Assembly: GCF_000424265.1 (NCBI RefSeq)
Contig: NZ_AUJO01000030.1
Location: 1-33,185, forward strand
Origin: Butyrivibrio sp. WCD3002
GTDB taxonomy: Bacteria; Bacillota; Clostridia; Lachnospirales; Lachnospiraceae
DNA: 33,185 nt
Direction of reading: 5' to 3'
The position numbers and the translations under genes were made by a program. Shown in pieces: positions 6,365 through 14,583 of this stretch (position 1 is the stretch's first letter; each line of letters starts with the position of its first letter). Below the pieces are notes generated by a model. That model searched no databases, was not told where the DNA came from, and worked only from the letters and a program-made list of their open reading frames with translations.

Positions 6365-8494
6365 ATGCAGGAAGAAGTTTTAATTGGGAATGTAAAACTA
6401 AATTACAAGCATTACGCAGGACTAGATCTTTACAGTGATGGCCCTATCGAAAACGAGATTTTTGATATTGTGCGCAAGAACAAAAAGGAAGAGTATCCTG
6501 CAATTATAGAGAAAAAAGGCAGCTGGCCGATTCTTTATCATTTATCTGAGCTTAGAAGCAATATCGTTGAATGGATTCCGATGAAGGGCAATGAAAAGGT
6601 GCTTGAAGTCGGTGCGGGATGCGGCGCTATCACAGGTATGCTTTCAGAGAAAGCCGGTGAGGTTATTGCCTGCGATCTTTCAAGACGCAGAAGTGAGATT
6701 AACGCCACCAGAAACAGTGAGTGTGACAATGTCACTATTCACGTTGGAAATTTCAGGGATATTGAGCCTGATCTTCCGGGAGATTTTGATTTTATCTTCC
6801 TTATTGGCGTGTTTGAATATGGTCAGGGCTATATCGGTACGGACAGTCCCTACGAGAACTTCCTTCTTATGCTTAAAAAGCACCTTAAGAAGAACGGACG
6901 AATTGTAATTGCCATTGAAAACAGGACCGGCCTTAAGTATTTTGCCGGTGCACAGGAGGATCATCTTGGAACATATTTTTCAGGAATTGAAGGATATTCC
7001 AAGGATGCTGTTGCAAGAACCTTTACAAGAAACGGACTTATCAGGATTTTCAAGAAATGTGGCATGAATGACTATCATTTCTACTATCCTTATCCGGATT
7101 ACAAGCTTATGACAGCACTTCATTCCGATGATCATTTGCCGCAATACGGTGAATTGCAGGATAATGTACGAAATTACGATAGAGACAGATTGATTCTTTT
7201 TAACGAAAAGAGAGCTTACGAGTGTCTTATTCATGATGGAATGTATCCGGATTTTGCCAATTCCTTCGAGGTTATTTTAGGACCCGGATTTGATACGGTG
7301 TATTGTAAGTATTCCAACGACCGCGCTGATCAGTTCAAGATCAGAACCGATATTGTGGTTGATAAGCTCGGCCGTAAGCTGATTAAGAAGTATCCTCTTA
7401 ATGAGGCTGCCATAGAGCATGTTTTTGGAATGCAGGATGCTTATTACGGACTTCGTGAGAAATACAGAGGCGGTGATCTTGAGGTCAATGATTGTCAGCT
7501 TGATGAGAAGAGCAGATGTGCCATGTTTTCTTACGTTAATGGCATACCGCTGACAGCTCTTTTTGATGCATGTCTTGAATCAGACGATATGGATTCATTT
7601 AATGCATTATTCCGTGAATATTTAAGGAGAATAGGTTACAGAGAAGATTATCCCGTTACCGATTATGATCTTATCTTCCCTAATATTCTTGTGAACGGAC
7701 CTATCTGGACAATTATTGATTACGAGTGGACCTACGGAAAATGCATTCCCGCCAAGGAGATTGCTTTTAGAGCCCTCTACAGCTACAAGCTTGAGGACAG
7801 AAGCAGGGATAAGCTTGATGTTAAGGCCTTGTATGAGATGCTTGGACTTAAGGATGAGGATATAAAGAATCTTCTGAGCGAAGAGGCTGAGTTCCAGAAA
7901 TATGTTACAGGAAGACGCAAATCTCAGGTTGAGATGTGGAAGCTTATTGGCAGAAATGCCATCGTTCCCAAGGAGCTTGCAGGAAGTGTCGATGCTGCCA
8001 GAAGCGCTGAGGAAATCCAGATTTACGTGGATGAGGGCGATGGATACAGCGAAGATGATTCCATTTTCCCTGAGGAGACATATGATGATCACAATACAGT
8101 TACTATTGATGTTGAATGTAATGATCAGGTTGGAAATATCAGAATAGATCCTGCTTTTGCATCCTGTATCGTTACCTTGAAGCAGGTATTGTGGAATGAT
8201 GTATCTCTTGAAGAGGGAGATCTTCATATTTCAATTCACCCGAACGGATCATGGATTTCAGAGGACAGTATAGTTTTCGGTACAGATGATCCCAATATAG
8301 AGTTTGGGTTTGCGGATAGTAAGATTGAGAAAAAGAGAGAGAATCATCTTAAGGTGACGATGATGATGACTCTTATTCCGAAAGAAAGCGCCATTGCGCT
8401 TGAGGATTCTCTTAGGGTACCGGATGAAGAGAAGCAGGGGGAGAAGGAAGAGTTCTTCGGCAAAATCAAGAGGAAGATTTTTTCAAAGGACTGA
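6365..8494 (+). CDS. Methyltransferase plus kinase-like fusion, WbdD-like candidate chain terminator
   Basis: 709 residues with three parts. (1) A class I SAM methyltransferase, about 50-250: motif I VLEVGAGCGAITG (79-91), acidic motif II VIACDLS (100-106) and FDFIFLIGVFEYG (141-153). (2) A kinase-like part, about 300-480: KLIKKYPLNEAAIEH (338-352) looks like the ATP-binding Lys strand and helix, YVNGIPL (390-396) like a hinge, DYDLIFPNILV (433-443) like a catalytic loop with D and N, and IIDYEW (450-455) like the metal-binding Asp. (3) A beta-rich C-terminal part, about 575-680. It has no own ribosome site and starts 3 nt after wzt. I infer methylation and perhaps phosphorylation of the glycan end. 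A plain methyltransferase with a dead kinase fold is the alternative. Confidence 0.8.
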   Translation: MQEEVLIGNVKLNYKHYAGLDLYSDGPIENEIFDIVRKNKKEEYPAIIEKKGSWPILYHLSELRSNIVEWIPMKGNEKVLEVGAGCGAITGMLSEKAGEVIACDLSRRRSEINATRNSECDNVTIHVGNFRDIEPDLPGDFDFIFLIGVFEYGQGYIGTDSPYENFLLMLKKHLKKNGRIVIAIENRTGLKYFAGAQEDHLGTYFSGIEGYSKDAVARTFTRNGLIRIFKKCGMNDYHFYYPYPDYKLMTALHSDDHLPQYGELQDNVRNYDRDRLILFNEKRAYECLIHDGMYPDFANSFEVILGPGFDTVYCKYSNDRADQFKIRTDIVVDKLGRKLIKKYPLNEAAIEHVFGMQDAYYGLREKYRGGDLEVNDCQLDEKSRCAMFSYVNGIPLTALFDACLESDDMDSFNALFREYLRRIGYREDYPVTDYDLIFPNILVNGPIWTIIDYEWTYGKCIPAKEIAFRALYSYKLEDRSRDKLDVKALYEMLGLKDEDIKNLLSEEAEFQKYVTGRRKSQVEMWKLIGRNAIVPKELAGSVDAARSAEEIQIYVDEGDGYSEDDSIFPEETYDDHNTVTIDVECNDQVGNIRIDPAFASCIVTLKQVLWNDVSLEEGDLHISIHPNGSWISEDSIVFGTDDPNIEFGFADSKIEKKRENHLKVTMMMTLIPKESAIALEDSLRVPDEEKQGEKEEFFGKIKRKIFSKD

Positions 8495-8551
8495 TGCGAT
8501 ATTATATTGCATGATAAAAAGTAGTAAGGGGAGCCGACAGGCTGAAAGTTA

Positions 8552-10639
8552 ATGCTCAAGGAAGTTGCCAAAAAAGTTCTAATAACTAAAAGAAAGAGGG
8601 ACTACCAGAGTAAGGTTAAGGAGTGTAAGAACGCTTATAACATCTGGGAGCATAAGAGGGAAAAACGCCCTATGTCCGTATCAACCGGTGCCGCAGCTGA
8701 GGTTACAGGCCGTTTGCAGCTTGTTACCGAGGTTGTTTCCTACACCGGTGTATGGAGGGAGTCTGACCCTTCGGCAACTGCGGAGAAAATTCTGATTTTT
8801 GTAAGTCCCAAGGGTAAACTTGCGGGACACGCTATCGATAATATAAGAAATTATTTTATGGCTCATCCTGAGATAAACGTGGTTTACGGTGATGAGGATG
8901 AGATGGTTGGCCATGGTAAATACGGACATCCGTATTTTAAACCTGACTGGTCCCCTGATACATATCTTAATGCTTTTTACATAGGCAGCGTATTTGCCTG
9001 CAGAGCAAATACCTATGAGTCTGCCACTAAGGAATATGAAAATGCCCTTAAAATGCTGGGCGGAACCTCCGGGGTTAAGAAAAATACACCGGAAGCAGTC
9101 GGAAGAGAAGCCAGTTTGCTTTCTGCAGATGTGCTTTTCTGTATGCTTGCCATAGAGGAGAGAGCCTTTGGTAAGCGTAATGGCATGGAATTTCCTATCG
9201 GGCACATAGATGAGATTCTTTTCCACAGGAATGCGGATACAGATGTCTTTTATGGCAGAGGATTCCATAATTCAAGACATATGCTTATTAAGCCGGCAAC
9301 TGTCAGCATAATCATTCCTACCAAGGATCATCCTGATATTTTGCTTCAGTGCCTTAAATCAATTGTTTCTACCACCCATGAGAAGAATATAAAGTATGAG
9401 ATCGTAGTGGTGGACAACGGAAGCAGTGCATATAACCGTGTAAGATACGGGTCCTACATAAATTCGATTAGCAAAATAAATGGTTTAACGAATATTACAT
9501 ATCTGTATAAAGTGGAAGATTTTAATTTCTCCCACATGTGTAACAGAGGAGCGGCTCGTTCAGGCGGAGAGTATCTTCTTTTCCTGAATGATGATATAGA
9601 GGTAACACAGGATGGCTGGATGAGGGAAATGCTTTCTCAGGCTCAGCTTCGCCATGTTGGAGTTGTTGGAGCGAAGCTTCTTTACCCGGATACCGATCTT
9701 ATTCAGCATGCGGGAATTACCAATGTAAGGCTTGGTCCTGTGCACAAGCTTCAGAGAATGCATGATAAGAAGTCACATTATTTTGGCTTCAACAGAGGCA
9801 TTCATAATCTAATGGGGGCTACAGGCGCATGTCTGATGCTCAGCAGAGAGAAGTTTAACGAGGTTGGGGGATTTCCGGAGGAGCTTCCTGTGGCCTTCAA
9901 CGATGTTGATCTGTGCTATAGTGTCCATCAATATGGATACTACAACGTATGCTGTAATCATATCAGTCTGTATCACCATGAATCACTGAGTCGCGGCCTT
10001 GATACGCTGGATATGAAGAAGATGGAGCGCCTTTCAAAGGAATACGATACTCTTATGAAAAGGCATCCCGGTTTTTATAACAAGGATCCATTTTATAGCA
10101 AATATCTCACTGATGATGAGACGATAAGTGCTATTATCCCATGCGAGGATTTCCTGCCGGTGCTGGATATACCTTATCATCCCGTAAAGGAGCATGATGG
10201 TGGTTATCCTGAGGCAAAAGAGGATGCATGTCTGCGTCTTGGTGTAGAGTATGCCGGAACCATGGATAACTGGATGTATGGCATTCGCGAGAGTGATGCA
10301 GAAAGCGGTTACTTTATCAAGGGTTACTGCTTCGTAATTGGCTCGGATAATGCATTTTTTGACAGAAGACTGGTGCTAAGGCAGGTTGAAGTTACTGAAG
10401 AAGATGCACGTCCTGTATCCTCCATGGTTTACAGTACGCCTGTGTATACCTGGTACAGACCTGATATAAAGCTCAGACTCCAGGATCAGATAGACGTTGA
10501 CCTCACGGGCTACAAGGTGAGAATAGCCAAGGGTAAGCTTAAACCGGGATATTATCAGCTGGGAATGGTTGCCCTGGATATGACAGGAAGACTTAAGCTG
10601 ATCAACTGGGTACCAAATCTACTTAAGGTGAAAGTATAA
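8552..10639 (+). CDS. GT2 glycosyltransferase with a degenerate first module
   Basis: 695 residues. A complete GT-A domain lies at about 251-480: SIIIPTKDH, VVVDNGSS, LFLNDDIEV with the DxD-like NDD near 346-348, and FNDVDLCYSVHQYGYY. Before it, residues 78-150 keep only the tail of another GT2 module (VVYGDEDEM, YFKPDWSPDTYL); the nucleotide-binding strand is missing and the usual LDHDD is replaced by VSPKGK. After it is an accessory beta-rich region (about 560-695). It probably adds rhamnose or another sugar to the growing chain at the cytoplasmic face. An in-frame TGA at 8543 rules out a longer start. The Shine-Dalgarno is poor: AAGGGGAG lies 18 nt away. Confidence 0.87.
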   Translation: MLKEVAKKVLITKRKRDYQSKVKECKNAYNIWEHKREKRPMSVSTGAAAEVTGRLQLVTEVVSYTGVWRESDPSATAEKILIFVSPKGKLAGHAIDNIRNYFMAHPEINVVYGDEDEMVGHGKYGHPYFKPDWSPDTYLNAFYIGSVFACRANTYESATKEYENALKMLGGTSGVKKNTPEAVGREASLLSADVLFCMLAIEERAFGKRNGMEFPIGHIDEILFHRNADTDVFYGRGFHNSRHMLIKPATVSIIIPTKDHPDILLQCLKSIVSTTHEKNIKYEIVVVDNGSSAYNRVRYGSYINSISKINGLTNITYLYKVEDFNFSHMCNRGAARSGGEYLLFLNDDIEVTQDGWMREMLSQAQLRHVGVVGAKLLYPDTDLIQHAGITNVRLGPVHKLQRMHDKKSHYFGFNRGIHNLMGATGACLMLSREKFNEVGGFPEELPVAFNDVDLCYSVHQYGYYNVCCNHISLYHHESLSRGLDTLDMKKMERLSKEYDTLMKRHPGFYNKDPFYSKYLTDDETISAIIPCEDFLPVLDIPYHPVKEHDGGYPEAKEDACLRLGVEYAGTMDNWMYGIRESDAESGYFIKGYCFVIGSDNAFFDRRLVLRQVEVTEEDARPVSSMVYSTPVYTWYRPDIKLRLQDQIDVDLTGYKVRIAKGKLKPGYYQLGMVALDMTGRLKLINWVPNLLKVKV

Positions 10640-12702
10640 TGACAGAAAACAACGAATTTGACTATAAAACCGCATATGAGAAGGAGAAGCTTAAAAGCGC
10701 CGATCTTGCGCAGAAGATAGCTGATCTTGAGGATAAAAATCAGGAGCTTGAATTTAAGCTTAACAGGATTAAAGGCAATCCTATATGGAAGGCAAGCAAG
10801 CCCGCAAGAAATGCTATGCATTTTGTGATAAGACAGAAGGACCGTCTGAAAAATGCCGGTTCGATCGGCGGTGTGATTGCAAAGGTTAAGTATAAGCAGA
10901 TTGAGAGAAAGGCAAAGGTACATTACGGTACAGAGAGCTTTCCTGATGAAGCGAGAATAAATGCTGAGCGTAATGAGACCTTTGATAAGATGCCTCTTAT
11001 TAGCATTCTTGTTCCTCTTTATAATACTCCCGAGAATTTCCTTAGGGATATGATAGAGTCTGTGCTTAATCAGACCTATGTAAACTGGCAGCTGTGCCTT
11101 GCTGACGGTTCCGATGCTGAGCATGGCTATGTTGAAACCATAATTAAGGAATATCAGAAGGATTCCAGAAATAAGCAGGGCAAGGTTGAAAACACCGGTA
11201 TTGTTTACCACAGACTTAAAGAAAATACAGGTATTTCAGGAAATACCAATGAATGCTTAAAGCTTGCAAATGGTGAATACATCGGTCTTCTCGATCATGA
11301 TGATATCCTTCATCCTGAAGTTTTGTACTACTATGTAAAAGCAATAAATGAGAAAAACGCAGATTACATCTATTGCGATGAGGCTACTTTTTCCGGAAAG
11401 AGCATAGATCACATGATTACTATGCATTTTAAGCCTGATTATGCGCCGGATAATCTGAGAGCCAATAATTATATCTGTCATTTTAGTGTGTTTAAGAGAT
11501 CACTTCTTGACGGAACAGAGCTTTTCAGATCAAAGTTTGATGGCAGCCAGGATCACGACATGATTCTGAGGCTTACGGATAATGCAGAGAATATAGTGCA
11601 TGTTCCAATGCTTCTTTACTATTGGAGATCCCATGCAGGTAGTGTGGCATCTGATATAAGCGCAAAGAGCTATGCCATTGATGCAGCAAGAGGTGCTGTG
11701 GCTGATCATTTAAGACGCCATGGCTACGATCATTTTAAGATAACCAGCACCAGAGCTTTTGAGACAATATTTAAGATTGCCTATGAGGTTGAGGGAACGC
11801 CAAAGATTTCTATAATTATCCCAACCTGTGAGCATCTTGAGGATTTGAAGCGCTGTCTTACATCAATATATGAGAAGTCAACCTATGATAATTATGAGAT
11901 AATTGTTGTGGAGAACGGCAGTAAGTCCAAAGAGATAAGGGCTTATTATGATGATCTTATGAACAGTGCCATGAGCTCTGTTGTAAAGATTGTTGATTAT
12001 TTTGAAGATACGAGCAACCTGAATCCCGACGGAACAAGACCTTCATTCAATTATTCTGCAGTAGTAAATTATGGTGTTAAGCATTCTACGGGAGATTATA
12101 TCCTTCTTTTGAATAACGATACCCAGGTTATTACTGTTAACTGGATGGAAGAGCTTCTGATGTATGCTCAGAGAGCTGATGTGGGAGCAGTAGGTGGAAA
12201 GCTTTACTTCCCTAACAGAAAAATTCAGCATGCCGGTATAGTTTTGAGACTTGGTGCTCACAGAACGGCAGGCCATTGTCATTATGGTCAGGAAGGAATG
12301 AACCTGGGCTATATGGGAAGACTTTGTTATGCGCAAGATGTCTCCGCTGTTACAGGAGCATGTCTCATGGTTTCCAGAGCGAAATATGATGAGGTTGGCG
12401 GATTTGATGAATCCTTTGAGATATCACTCAATGACGTAGATTTTTGCTTGAAATTACGTCAAAACGGTTATCTCAATATCTTTACACCTTTTGCTGAGAT
12501 GTATCATTACGAATCTGCATCAAGAGGACTTGATCTGGCAGGTGAAAATGCAAAGAGATATGCAAAGGAGTCAAAGCATTTCAGATCAAAGTGGAAAGAG
12601 GTTCTGGATGCCGGAGACCCTTACTACAATCCGAATTTTTCATTGGACAGAAGCGATTTTTCGCTTAATGTGGAGGGCTACAGCAGTTTGCGCGATGCTT
12701 GA
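10639..12702 (+). CDS. Tandem two-module GT2 glycosyltransferase
   Basis: 687 residues. A short coiled coil (about 13-45) leads into GT-A module one (119-330: SILVPLYNT, GLLDHDD at 216-222, CDEATF, HFKPDYAPDNL) and module two (390-635: SIIIPTCEH, VVENGS, LLLNNDTQV at 489-497, LNDVDFCLKLRQNGY). Both modules keep the expected donor-binding residues, so the protein may form two linkages, as in bifunctional rhamnan and O-antigen synthases. It starts inside the stop of the preceding gene (TAATG), so the two are coupled. It is paralogous to the enzymes at 8552 and 14584, which each keep only one intact module. Substrates are unknown; rhamnose is likely from the rfb genes. Confidence 0.9.
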   Translation: MTENNEFDYKTAYEKEKLKSADLAQKIADLEDKNQELEFKLNRIKGNPIWKASKPARNAMHFVIRQKDRLKNAGSIGGVIAKVKYKQIERKAKVHYGTESFPDEARINAERNETFDKMPLISILVPLYNTPENFLRDMIESVLNQTYVNWQLCLADGSDAEHGYVETIIKEYQKDSRNKQGKVENTGIVYHRLKENTGISGNTNECLKLANGEYIGLLDHDDILHPEVLYYYVKAINEKNADYIYCDEATFSGKSIDHMITMHFKPDYAPDNLRANNYICHFSVFKRSLLDGTELFRSKFDGSQDHDMILRLTDNAENIVHVPMLLYYWRSHAGSVASDISAKSYAIDAARGAVADHLRRHGYDHFKITSTRAFETIFKIAYEVEGTPKISIIIPTCEHLEDLKRCLTSIYEKSTYDNYEIIVVENGSKSKEIRAYYDDLMNSAMSSVVKIVDYFEDTSNLNPDGTRPSFNYSAVVNYGVKHSTGDYILLLNNDTQVITVNWMEELLMYAQRADVGAVGGKLYFPNRKIQHAGIVLRLGAHRTAGHCHYGQEGMNLGYMGRLCYAQDVSAVTGACLMVSRAKYDEVGGFDESFEISLNDVDFCLKLRQNGYLNIFTPFAEMYHYESASRGLDLAGENAKRYAKESKHFRSKWKEVLDAGDPYYNPNFSLDRSDFSLNVEGYSSLRDA

Positions 12703-12735
12703 AATTTGGGCTTCATAGTGTTTTACTTAATATAT

Positions 12736-12751
12736 TAGATTATTAAATCTA
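12736..12751 (+). repeat. Small perfect inverted repeat in the phosphohexomutase leader
   Basis: TAGATT, loop atta, AATCTA: a 6-bp perfect repeat, 20 nt before the start codon and just before the AAGGAGGG ribosome site. It could be an operator or a weak leader hairpin. TATATT at 12731-12736 might be a -10, but I find no matching -35. Confidence 0.4.
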
Positions 12752-12771
12752 GCTCTTAAGGAGGGAAAAGA

Positions 12772-14514
12772 ATGAGTGACGCAACAAAACAGCTTGAATA
12801 TTGGTTAAATGATCCTTACTTTGACGATGAGACAAAGCAGGAGCTTCTGGCCATCAGAAATGATGAGAAGGAAGTAGAGGATAGATTTTATCAGGAACTT
12901 GAGTTTGGTACCGGTGGACTTAGAGGAGTTATTGGAGCAGGTACTAACCGTATGAACAAGTACGTTGTTCGTAAGGCTACTCAGGGACTTGCTAATTATA
13001 TCAAGAAAAACGGAGGCGCTGATGGCGCAAAGAGAGGCGTTGCCATTTCTTATGACTGCCGTAGATTTTCACCTGAATTTGCAGATGAGACTGCAAGATG
13101 TCTTGCTGCAAACGGAATCAAGGCATATGTTTTTGATGAGCTCAGACCTACTCCCGAGCTTTCATTTGCACTTAGAAAGCTTGGATGTATAGCCGGCGTT
13201 ATGGTAACTGCCAGCCACAATCCGCCTGAATATAATGGATACAAGGCATATTGGGAGGATGGCGCACAGGTAACACCTCCACATGATACAGGAATCATAG
13301 ACGAGGTTAAGGCTATCACAGACTACAATGATGTTAAGACCATGTCCAAGGAAGATGCCATGAAGGCTGGTCTTTATGAGGTAATAGGTAAGGACATCGA
13401 TGATGCATATATGGTAGAGCTTAAGAAGCAGATCATCCACCTTGATGCTATTAAGGAAATGGCTGAAAAGCTTACCGTTGTTTATACTCCTTTCCATGGA
13501 ACAGGTCTTGTTCCCGTTAAGAGAGTCCTTGCTGAGCTTGGATTCAAAAATGTTTATATTGTTCCTGAGCAGGAGCTTCCGGATCCTGAGTTCACAACTC
13601 TTGATTATCCTAATCCTGAGGATCCCAAGGCATTTAAGCTTGCACTTGAGCTTGCAAAGGAGAAGGATGCAGATATCGTTCTTGCAACTGATCCTGATGC
13701 TGACAGACTTGGTGTTTATGCTAAGGATACGAAGACCGGCGAATACATTCCTTTCACAGGTAATATGTCAGGAATGCTGATCGGTGAATATATCCTTCGT
13801 GAGAGACAGGCAACAGGTACAATGCCTGAAAGACCTGCTTTTGTTACAACAATCGTTACCACAAATATGGCCAGAAGAGTAGCTGAGAAGTATGGACTTC
13901 ACTATATCGAGGTTCTTACAGGATTTAAGTATATTGGCGAGCAGATAAAGCTCTTTGAGGAGAACAATCAGGAATACAATTATGTATTTGGACTCGAGGA
14001 GAGCTATGGATGCCTTGCAGGTACACATGCCCGTGATAAGGATGCTATCGTTGCAGTTATGATGCTTTGCGAGGTTGCAGCATTCTGCAAGAAGGCAGGT
14101 AAGACTCTCTGGGATGCAATGATTGAGATGTATGAAGACTACGGTTATTACAAAGAGGGTCAGTATTCAATCACAATGAAGGGTATCGAGGGTGCTAAGG
14201 AAATCGCAGCACTTATGGATAAGCTTAGAAATGATCCTCCCAAGACCTTTGGTAAGTGGACAGTAGAAGAGTTCCGTGATTACAAGACAGGTGAGACTGT
14301 TAACCCTGCTACAGGCGAGAAGGGTAAGACCGGACTTCCTTCATCGAACGTTCTCTATTTTGCACTTGATAATGACTCATGGTGCTGTGCACGTCCTTCA
14401 GGTACAGAGCCCAAGATTAAGTTCTACATGGGTGTTAAGGGAAGCAGCCTTGAGGATGCTGACCAGAAGCAGGAAGAGCTTACAGCAGCTGTAAAAGCAC
14501 TGATTGAGAAATAA
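12772..14514 (+). CDS. Phosphohexomutase (phosphoglucomutase/phosphomannomutase)
   Basis: 580 residues, the length of the Gram-positive PgcA-type enzymes. It has the phosphoserine loop TASHNPP (146-152, Ser148), the metal loop DPDADR (307-312), the sugar-binding GLEESYG and the phosphate loop RPSGTEPKIKFY near the C-terminus. It interconverts hexose 6-phosphate and 1-phosphate. Beside rfbA, supply of glucose 1-phosphate for dTDP-rhamnose is the likely main role, besides general glycogen and UDP-glucose metabolism. A strong AAGGAGGG stands about 6 nt upstream. It is followed by a strong terminator, so it closes the first block of the polysaccharide locus. Confidence 0.94.
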   Translation: MSDATKQLEYWLNDPYFDDETKQELLAIRNDEKEVEDRFYQELEFGTGGLRGVIGAGTNRMNKYVVRKATQGLANYIKKNGGADGAKRGVAISYDCRRFSPEFADETARCLAANGIKAYVFDELRPTPELSFALRKLGCIAGVMVTASHNPPEYNGYKAYWEDGAQVTPPHDTGIIDEVKAITDYNDVKTMSKEDAMKAGLYEVIGKDIDDAYMVELKKQIIHLDAIKEMAEKLTVVYTPFHGTGLVPVKRVLAELGFKNVYIVPEQELPDPEFTTLDYPNPEDPKAFKLALELAKEKDADIVLATDPDADRLGVYAKDTKTGEYIPFTGNMSGMLIGEYILRERQATGTMPERPAFVTTIVTTNMARRVAEKYGLHYIEVLTGFKYIGEQIKLFEENNQEYNYVFGLEESYGCLAGTHARDKDAIVAVMMLCEVAAFCKKAGKTLWDAMIEMYEDYGYYKEGQYSITMKGIEGAKEIAALMDKLRNDPPKTFGKWTVEEFRDYKTGETVNPATGEKGKTGLPSSNVLYFALDNDSWCCARPSGTEPKIKFYMGVKGSSLEDADQKQEELTAAVKALIEK

Positions 14515-14532
14515 TAGATAACAAAAGCCCAT

Positions 14533-14567
14533 AAAATAGAGCTGCCTATCGCGACAGCTCTATTTTT
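14533..14567 (+). terminator. Intrinsic terminator after the phosphohexomutase gene
   Basis: A 12-bp perfect stem (14533-14544 with 14555-14566) and a 10-nt loop, core AATAGAGCTG/CAGCTCTATT, run straight into a T-run. The next gene's -10 box begins only 5 nt later. Confidence 0.88.
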
Positions 14568-14571
14568 CATG

Positions 14572-14577
14572 TATAAT
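14572..14577 (+). promoter_or_regulatory. -10 box giving a leaderless start at 14584
   Basis: TATAAT is a perfect -10. The ATG at 14584 begins exactly 7 nt after its last base, where transcription is expected to start. No Shine-Dalgarno precedes that ATG. The -35 is poor; GCGACA at 14551-14556 with a 15-nt spacer is the best match and lies inside the terminator hairpin. Confidence 0.5.
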
Positions 14578-14583
14578 GTTGCC

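Noticed and set aside
14569..14583. ATG at 14569 as start of the glycosyltransferase
   Set aside because: It lies upstream of the -10 box and in the terminator tail, so it would not be in the predicted transcript.
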